Assembly (NCBI GenBank): GCA_023313575.1
Contig: JAJTTP010000019.1
Location: forward strand, 372,001-436,000
DNA from: Eutypella sp. D-1
Taxonomy: Eukaryota; Ascomycota; Sordariomycetes; Xylariales; Diatrypaceae
Length of the DNA: 64,000 bases
Reading direction: 5' to 3'
The notes under the pieces are model-generated. The model was given only the letters and a program-made list of their open reading frames with translations. It was not told the origin of the DNA and did not search any database. Both the position numbers and the translations under genes were made by a program. Positions 21,604 to 33,186 of the stretch are shown here, piece by piece. Numbering within the stretch: the stretch's first letter is position 1; the number at the start of each line of letters is the position of its first letter.

Positions 21604-22835
21604 AGCGGTGCTCTGGAGCTATGATACTAGCACAACCTTTCATGTACACTGTTTTTTTTTCTTCTTTTTCTTGGTAGGTGGGAACCGTCTTAAGGGATCT
21701 TGTGCCGTGCGGCACTCCCTAATCATGACGTGATGATAGACGGATGGGTATGCACGAGGAGAGAGAACGGGCTCACGCGCACGCGCCATGGAAGAGCGCT
21801 TGGCTGGCCTGTACCGGGGTATGGTTGGGGATTGCAAGTTCGCAATCCCCCTTCACGTGTTGGCTTTTTCTGTACATAACGTATTTGGCCCTGGTTTGGG
21901 CCATGATAACTAGGGTTTGGCCCATCCTTTGAGCCTAATGTACCATTTTTGACTAGCTTCTTTTTCCACTATCCTTAATCGCAGGGCATTCATGCCCCCT
22001 TTTTAGTTACTAAATATAACGGCGTAAATAAGGAGGACACCCAAGTAGCAGCAATAGGTACAAGTCAAAAGTAGACTAAAGTGCGAAGATCTGTCTATTA
22101 TCTTAGCTGTGGGCAAGAGATAGGTGTAGTGGATAGGTGCGACAACCCTCTTATGCTCATGACGTGCCGACGCCATATTTCGGGTTTATTTACACTATAG
22201 TCCATATAATATCCCGTAGGTTATTTCCATCCACGGCTTCGATCTGTTCCGAGACACGAAGGGACAACTTAACTACCCTCAACGTAATAGTGTGGAGATC
22301 GCTCCGGTGATAATGAGCAACTCTATCTTCTGGCGGCGGTACATACACGGGAAACATCTGAGGGAAAAGCATCGTTCTTGATGCGCTCCTTGATGTCGAT
22401 GCTTTTCCCTGGCATGCAGACTGGTACAGATCCCAGGTTCAAGCGGCTCCGGGAGATCAATTTGATGACAACTTCCTACTACTATGGTGCGGCATCTAGT
22501 CACTCGTACATAACTTGTCAAGGAACGTGACTACTTGGTGCTATCTCGTGGTCTAATTCGACTTTGATTTTCTGCCTAGATAGGAAGGAGTGTCTGTATG
22601 AAATAAATTGTGATTCAACGCTTTCCAGCGGGTGGGCACAAAGAAAAACCTCCGATTGTCCCGTTGGGGGTCAACCTGGCATTGCCACCGCGGAAGCTCC
22701 GAAGAAACGAAATAGAGCGAGGTCTTTGAGGACTATATGGGATGATTCAACGCTTGCATACTTAACTCAGAAGTGGAAGTTCTGAGCTAGATACAGGACC
22801 CATATATCTTCTGCGACACAGTGCGATCGAGGGGC
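21604..22835. other. Convergent gap between GH64 and protease genes
   Basis: The 3' flanks of both genes. It contains a short T-rich run at 21651-21670 and a perfect 14-bp inverted repeat at 22361-22410. No gene recognised. Confidence 0.5.
22361..22410. repeat. Perfect 14-bp inverted repeat, 22-nt loop
   Basis: AGGGAAAAGCATCG at 22361-22374 and its exact reverse complement at 22397-22410. The loop itself carries a TTGATG direct repeat. It would form a strong 50-nt hairpin if transcribed from either strand. It lies between two convergent genes, beyond the 3' end of the protease. Confidence 0.75.
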
Positions 22836-24385
<1,550 letters not shown>

Positions 24386-26204
24386 TGTGGCTTTTTGAAC
24401 GAAGACTTAAACAACTTCAAGGTGGTGTCTACTGATGAACCAGAGACCAGATGACTTCTTCTTGGGCGAAGCCAGCTCTATTTATGCTCAAGGGCCATGA
24501 CTGTTAATTACGCAGTGTTTGCACTTTTGACGCACATTATAGTCGCGAGAAGAAACCCCCATATCGACTCCCATCAATTAAGCTAATTGTCCATCGAACT
24601 AGGATACAAACACACAATGCCTTGGACGTACAAGAACTATCTCCACTGGTTTGGCCAGAACTGTAGAGTATTCCGAGGCGAGCCCCCGGCCCTTATCCCG
24701 AGGTTGTATTCAGTGTACGCTGCGGCTCAGCTTCTGCTGCGGGAGGGATACTATTGAGCTGGCAAATAACACCGATGCAATACCTGGCAGCCAAACTTGT
24801 TTCTTGATAACTATGTTCCTCATCAGGATACTTGCCCGTACCAAATCAAACACACTGCATAGGCCTGTCTTCGGTCTCGTATCCCCTCCACCTGAGGACT
24901 ATATTATAGGTAGATATTAATGGTACGTAAATCGGGTTGCTGTACGTATCTGTATGGCAACATCCACATTTGGGAGAGCGCTTCGAAGCTGTCGCACTAC
25001 AAAGGCCTTTAACAGTAGTTAAAAAAGATGAATACTTACGTTACTTTCATTATTAATCTATTCCTTATCAATTATCTTGCTCCCCGTATACAATAGATAT
25101 CCCTTTATCCTGTAAAATAAATCATAACTTCGTGCTTCGTTAAAGTTCAGAAATTCACCCAGAGAGCCATCAAGGTCCCCAAGAACACCAACCTTATGAA
25201 GACTAGCAGACCGAAAGGATCTCTTGGCCTGTCTACCTAGGCACATTACATTCGGAATGAAGCGTTTATTCTTGGCGTAAAGTTAAACTCCACGACCCCT
25301 CTCTGTCCCAGTCCCTTTGCTTAAATCAATGAGCTCATATCAATCCATATGGTATGTCCGATGCTACTTGCCAGTACCATCCACATTCCATAGCTAGTCA
25401 ATTCCGACCTTCTGTGCATAATGCCCTCCAGAAATCAGGTGACTAGTCCTACAAAAGGCTACAGGGGAGGGGTATACGATAACAAAAGGAGCTCGGGTGC
25501 TATCAAGGTGTTAAGTCACTGCACCGTCTCCATGAGGATTTTACATACGCATGTCTTCATCACCTTCAAACCCCTCAAATTCCAAGTAATATTAGAAGCG
25601 AACATGAGGAATGAGGTTCAGTCACCATCCAAACGCCGTCATCTCCTTAAACTGACTCCCTTCGATGAACTGATCCCAGCCTGTCTATAGCATCAGATGT
25701 TGATCGCTTGTCTGTACAACTAAGCACACACATCTTTGCCATAGTCTATAACCATACTACAGACGACAAAATACTCTTCATCCCCTAGGGCGTAAAACTT
25801 GTTTCGCTATAACAAAACAGTTAAACATATATTACATTCCACCAAGAGCTCTGAAGGTCAGCTGTCTCTCGCCTCACTAGCGGTAAAAGTCCTCCCTACG
25901 CTTTCCGCCACGGCTTTCTTATTAGCGTTATTATTATTGCCGTCTACCCGACAACAGAGCAAACCTTACAATAGGCAAGGAATAGATAGTACATTGAGCG
26001 GGCACTTCGTAAACTCCAGAATCTCCTATTCAACTGAATCACACCTTCCTAATCGAACAGCAAACTACGAAAGTCTAGATCAGTTGTTTCCTGATTGCAA
26101 TGCGAGGTTTATCTTCTGTATTGCATCAAGAACCCCACTGGAACTCTGAGGGGGCGAAGCGGCAAGTATCGGGAAGTCAATATTTCCTGTCTTCAACCAT
26201 ATTT
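24386..26204. other. Gap upstream of protease gene
   Basis: The protease promoter, then AT-rich sequence with no recognisable gene up to the tandem repeat at 26205. Confidence 0.5.
24479..24486 (-). promoter_or_regulatory. TATA-like box of the S8 protease gene
   Basis: CATAAATA on the minus strand, about 95 bases upstream of the start codon. Confidence 0.45.
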
Positions 26205-26480
26205 TCCTGCTCGCCAGGAGGGTCCGCGCCGCGTTACGTTACAACGCATTCTGCAAACCTGCTGTTAACTGGTTCCAGAACCCTCTCCTGGAGCACATAC
26301 CGTCCGCAAGGTTCTCCCCTTAAGAAGGGCTCCCTGTTAGTAAACGTATGTTCTTGTTCACCGGGAGGGTCCACGCCGCGTTGCGTTACAATGCATTTTG
26401 CAAACCTGCTGTTGACGGGTTCCAGACCACTCTACTCGATTACATGCCATCTGCGAGGTTCCCCTATAAAGAAGGACCTG
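26205..26480. repeat. Two-copy tandem direct repeat, 147-bp period
   Basis: Copy 1 starts at 26205 and copy 2 at 26352. Over the first 74 aligned bases they differ at about ten positions, of which nine are transitions. The period is 49 codons, so an open frame on the plus strand (26100-26513) runs through both copies with a matching SCSPGGS...NLLLTGSR pattern. The repeat sits 150 bases upstream of the Ecp2-like gene. The family is not recognised. Confidence 0.75.
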
Positions 26481-26631
26481 GGCACGATTGAATATATGAA
26501 CGGACTTGCATGACCGGACACTGCTCCTCGCCACTTAGTTGTCAAGCCTTCACAACACAGAAACCCGGAAACCACCATCAGTTTACTCAAGGTCTCCTCT
26601 TCTTTAAGAAACTTCTCTATCTACCATCATC

Positions 26632-27258
26632 ATGAAGCTCCAGCTCGCAACCGCCCTCTACGGGGCAATCTCCTTAGTCCAGGCGACGACCCTTTTCGCC
26701 GAATTCTCGAACAACACCGATGACCTCGTCCCCATCAAGTTCACCTTGCAAGACGGCCGCTCCGGCATCGTCCAACGTCAAGCCACCCCTTGCTGTCAAA
26801 ACCCCATTCCAGGATGGCCCGGCAGAGACAGCAGTTGGACTCCTAGCGATGAGCCAGTGTCTTACTGTAACATGTCTGACGCGGTTGGACGCGAGGATGG
26901 TATTGACGGCTTTGCCAAGGTAGAAGACTGCACAATCTTGCGGGATTACATGCTCGAAACCGACGGTGCATTCTTCCTTCAACCTGACGGGCTTGTGGCG
27001 GGTGCTTTCACTGGCCTCATTGCACATAGCAGCTGCCTCGTGTCAGCGTCTTTGGACCCCGGTGCTGATATCTGGGATGGCCTCTGGATTGGCAACAAGG
27101 ATGTGGCAGACCTCCTGACGTTAGCCTTAGAGCAGTACATAGAGGACAACGGGATGATATGGGTGGATGGTTACTGGCCATGCTCTGGCCCTTCGGGCCC
27201 TGGCAAACCTGCTGTCTGGTCCGTATGGGGCATCCCTAAGTGGACTAGGAGCGTTTGA
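26632..27258 (+). CDS. Small secreted cysteine-containing protein, Ecp2/Hce2-like
   Basis: Single exon, 208 residues, starting in the context CATCATCATG. The signal peptide ends near residue 19 (ISLVQATTL). The region from about 70 to 185 follows the Hce2 (Ecp2-like) layout known from fungal secreted effectors: SYCNMS, then KVEDCTILRDYM, then HSSCLVSASLD, then the motif IGNKDVADLLTLAL, which corresponds to the VGNQDIIDLI helix of that family, and a late WPCSG cysteine. It differs from typical members by a longer first half with a CC pair (TPCCQNP) and a tryptophan-rich tail. Function in this family is only partly known (host-interaction or antagonism). The assignment rests on pattern recall, so a related but separate family is possible. 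Confidence 0.6.
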   Translation: MKLQLATALYGAISLVQATTLFAEFSNNTDDLVPIKFTLQDGRSGIVQRQATPCCQNPIPGWPGRDSSWTPSDEPVSYCNMSDAVGREDGIDGFAKVEDCTILRDYMLETDGAFFLQPDGLVAGAFTGLIAHSSCLVSASLDPGADIWDGLWIGNKDVADLLTLALEQYIEDNGMIWVDGYWPCSGPSGPGKPAVWSVWGIPKWTRSV

Positions 27259-29304
27259 TAGAGAGGAGGCTGAGCGAAGAGATGGAATGACGTTGAATAT
27301 TGGGCCCGAAGAATTTCTTCACTATGTCTAAACCAAGATCCCTGATATCCGGAACTCGTTTCCTGATGTCTACTCCGTGCCCCTCTTCCTAACTCCACAG
27401 ATATTCTTTCCTGGATGGTCTCTTCCTTATGAGATACGCTCATTACTACATTCATCGTTGCTATATCTGCAACATAAAATATACGCTCATTACCTCTGAT
27501 TTCGTAATAGTTCCACCTTTATGCAGCTGACCAACTATGGTATCCCAAGATGGGCAGTCCGACAGAGCTTTAATTGATTGTGATAGCACATCTCGATGGT
27601 TAAAGTAGGTAGTTATCGATTTCTTCTGGCCAACCTTTTGTTCGTACTTTAGACCCACATGTCCCAAACGGGAAAGTACCTTAATAGGCAGCATGCGGTG
27701 GACTACTAGCCATATTGGGTTAATATAATGCGTTAGCGCCAACGCCATTGCAGCTGCGACAGTACTGTGAAGGGGGCCCCTGTGAAGGCGGTTAATCACT
27801 AAAGAACCGTCTACTCGTTGCCACCAGGGCTGGATAGATAGGATAGGATAGAGGTAGTTAAATCTCCCCAATCCAGGCCTTATAGCCCATCTTATACGCG
27901 GAAATTGCTTGGTATATATCTCATTTATTTGGTGCATTTTGCAATTGGCACTTCTATGTAATTGAACCTGTCGCGACATGTACTAATGTAACTCCCTACT
28001 CCTTATGCCAGGAGGGGTTTCTTGTGTTGATACACCTTAACAGCCGCTGCTTTATCCTGTATCGCATCCAGTATACTCAATATAAGGAGCGTCGTAATAC
28101 AGATGGAACTAATCTTTTTTTTTTCTAAGTTCTAACAAAAGAAAAGCTATCTAGAAAGCCTATATATAGAAGAGAGCGGGGGAATCTTATCCCGCGGCTC
28201 CATTTATGGGAGAGAGCCCCACAATCATAGTAGGCTGCTCTCATTGGTTGCGACATCCTGAGGTGAAGCAAAGTAATATCTCTTTGATATTAACTACAAG
28301 GTGTTTGATCGTACCAGATATAAATATTGAGAATTATTCGTCTATTTCTAATGGAGCACCTGCGCAGAAACCGCTGTAGTCCACATCTGCCCCCGGTACG
28401 ATCACTATCACAAAACATCATCTGTGTGGTTCTGGTAATGTCAGGTCTTATGCAGGTACACTGCACCCTATCAAAACATGTTAATGAGTAGCCTATGAGG
28501 GGACAATTTTGAAGCTTGCAAACAAGCCTGGGGTATCTCCATATATGGGTTTCGATACGGCTTCTATATTAAGCTTTGACAGTATTTTTGCTTAGTTAAC
28601 AAATCCAACGCTCTTCTATGATTGAGACAAGGCAGTTGTAAGCTGGAATTCACTTCCAGGCGCGCTCGTTACGCGGTGGCACTTCGTATATCGGAAGGGA
28701 AACATTCGATATTTAACTAGTAATACACCCACGTTCAAGGGTTGTACTGTATTTAGAGCTGCCTTTTCGAAACCTACACATGCCTCATATCACCCAGATT
28801 TGCGGTTTCAGAATGTGCATATGCCATGGAGGAACGCGCTTAACTTCATTTTAGCACAAGTGGTAAAAATCATGTTTATAAAGTATTTGGAAGGGAGTTA
28901 CATTCTGTGCAAAGTTGTATACCTCGGAAACCCCGTGGTTCATATATCTATGTTGTAATTAAACCTAATAAAAGTGAAATTAAATAATAGCGAACGAGCT
29001 CGGGAAGCTGCTATATCAAGACGTAAAGAAACGGAGGTGCGTGCCAACGAGATAGCCGGGAATAAAATGATCTTGAATAAATAGAACACCTGCATCACGC
29101 CGAAATGCCGGGGTTTAACGACTGTATAGCTCCCGAGTAAGAGCACTTGCCTAGGTTATGTATATCCAAGCGTGGATTTAGAGAGAGAATGAGTCTGCCT
29201 ATAGGATGATAGGATGAATAATAGATTTTATGAAAGCGAGCAAAAAAGACGAACTGGAGAAATAGAGGCCAAAGGCGTCGGAAAAGAGCGTAGGCGGGGA
29301 GCGA
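27259..29304. other. 2 kb AT-rich gap with one unexplained frame
   Basis: On the minus strand 27461-27979 there is an open frame of 172 codons, beginning MSRQVQLHRSANCKM, with a hydrophobic stretch around AAAMALALTHYINPIWLVVH. It has no recognised family and an AT-rich codon choice unlike the neighbouring genes; I regard it as doubtful. The rest (28000-29300) is AT-rich with no signal. Confidence 0.35.
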
Positions 29305-30165
29305 TCATAGGCCAGCGGTCCAGCTTCTTGCAGTCCTTCCTCCCCCTTTTTCTTGGCTCACCCTTGAGCTATTTCTAAATGTAAGGCCTGTGGCCGCAGC
29401 CTGAGCGTAGCTCAGGGGTTTTGGACTGTCGGACGGTAGGCAAGGAGAAACAGGACTGCTAAGCTTCTTATGGGTCCTTCTCATCAGTTGAAATCTATCT
29501 GATTTTATAGATACATTAATTGCGCTACTTACCTGCTCAGGCAAAGATACCGGACAGCCCGAAATTTCATGATCGTGGCTTGGAATAGTGTTTTCCTTAG
29601 CTACACTCCGTGTCTCTCTTTTACCAATGCCCGTCTCACTGTGAGAATACCACGCCGCGTTTTTCGTGTCGTGCGGCTGCTGATGTTGCCTGATCTGGTG
29701 ACATACATCGCGCAACTCGGCATCGGACCTTTTGACCCTCGAGACGAGGAAGCGTTTGCCCCCGCGTTCGAAAGAATCGACGAAGTTCTGTGAGCGGTAG
29801 ATGCGCCGCATGCGACGACGACGGGACGCGAGGAGCCTGGCGTTTTCGCCTCCACTACAACTACCGCTGTCGCTGTCGTCACTACCACTACCACGCGGAA
29901 CTGAGAGCGAGAAGGCCTGGGCCTCGAAAAGGGAGCTCTCGCAGCACATGCACGTAAGAGCGTATATGTCGAGGAACTCGCTCTGGATGTACAGCTCCTG
30001 GATCCGGAAACGCGGGCTCACAAAGGCGCCCCGGTAGCTCTCGTATGGCAGGTTCAGCGGGAGGCGGGTGTAGACATGGCAGCGTCCATGAAAGCGATGG
30101 GGATACCGCTGGCCGCCGTCTTTGTCATGAGCGAGGTGGTGTGTGTTGGGGTATGTGCGGACCAT
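29305..30165 (-). CDS. Hypothetical protein, 286 residues
   Basis: Not recognised. The start MVRTYPNTHHLAHDKDGG is followed by the segment YESYRGAFVSPRFRIQELYI and a cysteine cluster (LTCMCCES, about residues 72-79). Then come an acidic serine-rich stretch (GSDDSDSGSCSGG), a strongly basic patch (SRRRRMRRIYR), a charged helix-like part (ERGGKRFLVSRVKRSDAELR) and a C-terminal SYAQAAATG motif. No signal peptide or membrane segment is visible. A strong donor GTAAGT after LPEQ (near 29533) and an acceptor-like CTTAG near 29460 leave open that the last third is spliced differently. An overlapping open frame reaching upstream to 30290 may contribute a first exon. The coding call rests on frame length and composition only. 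Confidence 0.45.
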   Translation of the reverse strand: MVRTYPNTHHLAHDKDGGQRYPHRFHGRCHVYTRLPLNLPYESYRGAFVSPRFRIQELYIQSEFLDIYALTCMCCESSLFEAQAFSLSVPRGSGSDDSDSGSCSGGENARLLASRRRRMRRIYRSQNFVDSFERGGKRFLVSRVKRSDAELRDVCHQIRQHQQPHDTKNAAWYSHSETGIGKRETRSVAKENTIPSHDHEISGCPVSLPEQVSSAINVSIKSDRFQLMRRTHKKLSSPVSPCLPSDSPKPLSYAQAAATGLTFRNSSRVSQEKGGGRTARSWTAGL

Positions 30166-31893
30166 TGCTTCTTACTCTTTGCGTGATCAGTATATCTGCT
30201 GGCCAACTCTTCAGGTCGAGAAGAGAGTGGCGAATGTAAAGGGGAGAGGAGGGAATCGAGGAAGACGGCGCCGTGAATCTTGGAGGGCAATAAAAACTCT
30301 ACATTTTTGATGGGGGGGAGAGGAGTTGGGGGCTTCCCTGCCTACTTTGCTTGGGGACCGTTGTGAGCGAGTGAAGCCTTTGGTGTATCCATCCGGTAAG
30401 ATTTGCGAATCCGAGGCGCCTTAGGCTGAAAGCCTCATGGACGTCTCACGAAAAGCGATGCTTCGGACCTGCGATAGAAGACTGGCCCCATTGACAGTAC
30501 TCCCCCATTGATGCGGGTCCGCGTTGCCCAGTAATTACAGAGGTCTCCTACAAGAAGCACGGACGCCGCATCTATTACAAGAGCCTAGCGGCAATTGTCC
30601 TTGCATAGTGGGGATATTCCATTGATGTGTATTATTCAAATAACGAGGAAGGATGATGTTATAAGCATCACTTGAGGCCAATTTCTCCTGCGGCACATGA
30701 TCGGTCAAGTCCTATAGCCCTAGGCCTCGTGCATCATATAATTGGCCTCAAAATATGCGAGGGCCGGCATGACGGGCATGTACGCGCCTCTCATGTCGCG
30801 GTTAGCTATGCTCGGTGACGCTGTCGCACCAAGTGAGGGGGTAGAATGACAATTGTCATGTATTAAATGGGCCTCAAATGCCAAAATTGGTGCCCTCCGA
30901 CGTCTGATCTATGCGCGCATGTGCATGATAGTCGCAAGGCTGCGGTGTGCCTAGACCCCTCCCTTGCTGGGTTGTCAGAGTGGTGGTGAGACGGGTGTTG
31001 GGGTCGTTACAATGTTAGTGGCCTGTCATCGTACGTATCTGCGGTTCTCCTCAACCGGGCAGAAGCTGAAAAAAATTCGTGGTATGGGGGGATGGATTTC
31101 GAACTCGGGTTTCGGGTAAGAGAGGAATCATCGATGTATAAATATGAGATCGAGAAGCGTCTCCGACTTGAGAATTTCCCGTCCTGCAATGACCCAGTAT
31201 TTTTGTGCCTCATCGCCTGCACTGCACTTTTTTTCGGGCAAGGAGCCTCAGAAGGCGCCCCGAACCCTGAATAATGTTGCGAGTAAAGTGTGTCTTGGCG
31301 AGGCATTCTTGTCTGTGAACCAACCCACACTTTTGTAATCTTTTAAGATCTCGGGCTTTCTGAGCTTGTCAAAGGGCGACATAACGTATATTGACCACGG
31401 CGGTACCCGCGCCTTGACCATCAGGGTTTACTACATTGAAATAGACGGCGACCAAATGTTTTTGGAGGATGGACTACGCAAAGTAGAGACTTAGGCTGTT
31501 CAGGTCACCACTCACTTTTCAGTTGTCACTCGTTCTGGTTGTTATCGGCCAATCAGAGAACCCAGAGGGCCTCAAGATTTACAAAGGAAAATTTTATTAA
31601 TGAGTGTGGTGAGTCTATCCAGATACCGCATATCTAACCAAGGTCCAAAAGCAAATAGATAATGAGCGACGGTATGAAAGCATACATGATGGAGAAAGAA
31701 ACGAGGCAAGTTGAAAGCATAGAAAGGAGCAATCACAATTTGACAAATGGAATTGAACGAAAAGAACGAGGAGGGGCGGTTGCAATTGGGGAAAGGGTGC
31801 AGAGTAGCTCTCGCAAGGTAAGCAGGCAGGTTACTGTCCAGGAACCGCAGATATGATGAAGCCACCCAGTTGTCCCAAGCTTATCAGAGCCTA
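30166..31893. other. Gap of 1.7 kb
   Basis: No gene recognised. It holds the probable promoter of the hypothetical gene ending at 29305 and the 3' flank of the zinc-finger gene. Confidence 0.5.
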
Positions 31894-33186
31894 TCACTCT
31901 GAGAAATTAAGGCTCCCGTAGGTGCTCCAGGTCACGGATTCAGAGTTGGGTGACAGTGGGCTCCACTGTGACGGGCTTCGCAGATCCTCAGTTGCCCCAC
32001 TAAACTGGCTCTGCGGGGTCTGCGGGGTTTGCGGGAAAGGGGTTAAGGGGGTTAGGGGGGTCAGAAGTGTTTTGGCAGCAACGAGCTCATTTACATGATC
32101 AAGTTTACTACTGCGTCTACCGCGACGGCCGTTACCAGCACCTGAATTAGTATTAGCCGTGTTCTTGTCGATTTTGGGGCGCCCGACACGTTGTCTGCCC
32201 TCGCTGCAATGCCGATAATGCGTGGCGTGCACATTTTCATCCGCGTCCTCCCTGCCGCACTGGCACCGATACATCGGCAGGGTGCGTTTCGACGGCTTGC
32301 ACTTGTTGCGATGTCGAGTATAATTAGGTTTGCGGAAGTAGCTGGCCGTGAAAAGACATTTGCATCGGTACCATCCATCCCGCGCTTCCCCCGGCGCCGG
32401 CTTCTCGTGAACTTCCACCTCGTGACGTAGAAGTCCTTTGGTAGTCGTATGCGATTGAGAGCAATATTTACATGTAAGCTGAGCCCATGAGCCACGACTG
32501 TGTTACAGAATACAGTCTAGTTAGGAACAAAAGATCTCGGTAGGCTAGGTAAAGGAGGGGTGGTGGAGGGTGGTAGGTGGTTCAAGAAAGGGCGTAGGTG
32601 TAGGCACGTACATTTGAGGGGACACTACAATAGTCTCGTCCAGCTTCTCGACTTCTACGGGCATACTATGTGGTCCGATACTATGGGGCGCAGCTGGAAT
32701 GACAGTATTGGATGCTGGGTTACCGTAGAAGCCTTGATGGTTGGACGGAGAGTCTTGATAGTAGACCGGGGTTGGGTCCAGTAGTTTGGCCTGCGCCTCA
32801 AGAGGCTGGGTTCCGCCACTATAATAAAAGTCGCCCGGGTACAGCGGATTGGCATTATGGGCATACGCGATGTTACTGCCAAGTTCACCTATTGGCGTAG
32901 ACTCTTGTGGGTACGTAGGCCAGGTGGGTGGACCAGACCAATTGAAGTTCCCGGTGTAGGAGCTGGAATTGTTACCAAGGGTCGCTGAGTCCGGGTTTCC
33001 TGGGGAAGTCACGAATGATGTATTAATTGTCAAAGCATCGTCCTGGTAGGATGCTGCACGCACGGCATCATAGGACTCAGATAGAGACTCTTGGTTGGTG
33101 GCGTAGTAGATATTCAAGTAGATTTCCTCCTCGGGTTCACCACGTCCGTTGGTGTCGAAGTTATCAGACATCGCCAGCTGTCTCAT
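31894..33186 (-). CDS. Zinc-finger protein (C2H2 plus degenerate fingers), putative DNA-binding regulator
   Basis: Two exons, 33186-32612 and 32497-31894, joined by a GTACGT donor and an ACACAG acceptor; 392 residues. A start at the second Met (33171) is also possible. Residues 1-190 are acidic, then rich in S, N, P and Y, like an activation region. Exon 2 opens with a C2H2 finger, C201-x2-C204-x12-H-x4-H (CKYCSQSHTTTKGLLRH). Two irregular cysteine/histidine clusters follow (YRCKC...HRNKC and YRCQCGRED...HATHYRHC), then a GRPKID AT-hook-like motif, a basic GRRGRRSSK stretch and a TPLTPLTPFPQTPQTPQ proline/threonine repeat. Fungal proteins of this build are usually annotated as C2H2 transcription factors; the target is unknown. 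It stands head-to-head with the sulfotransferase-like gene across 8 kb. Confidence 0.75.
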
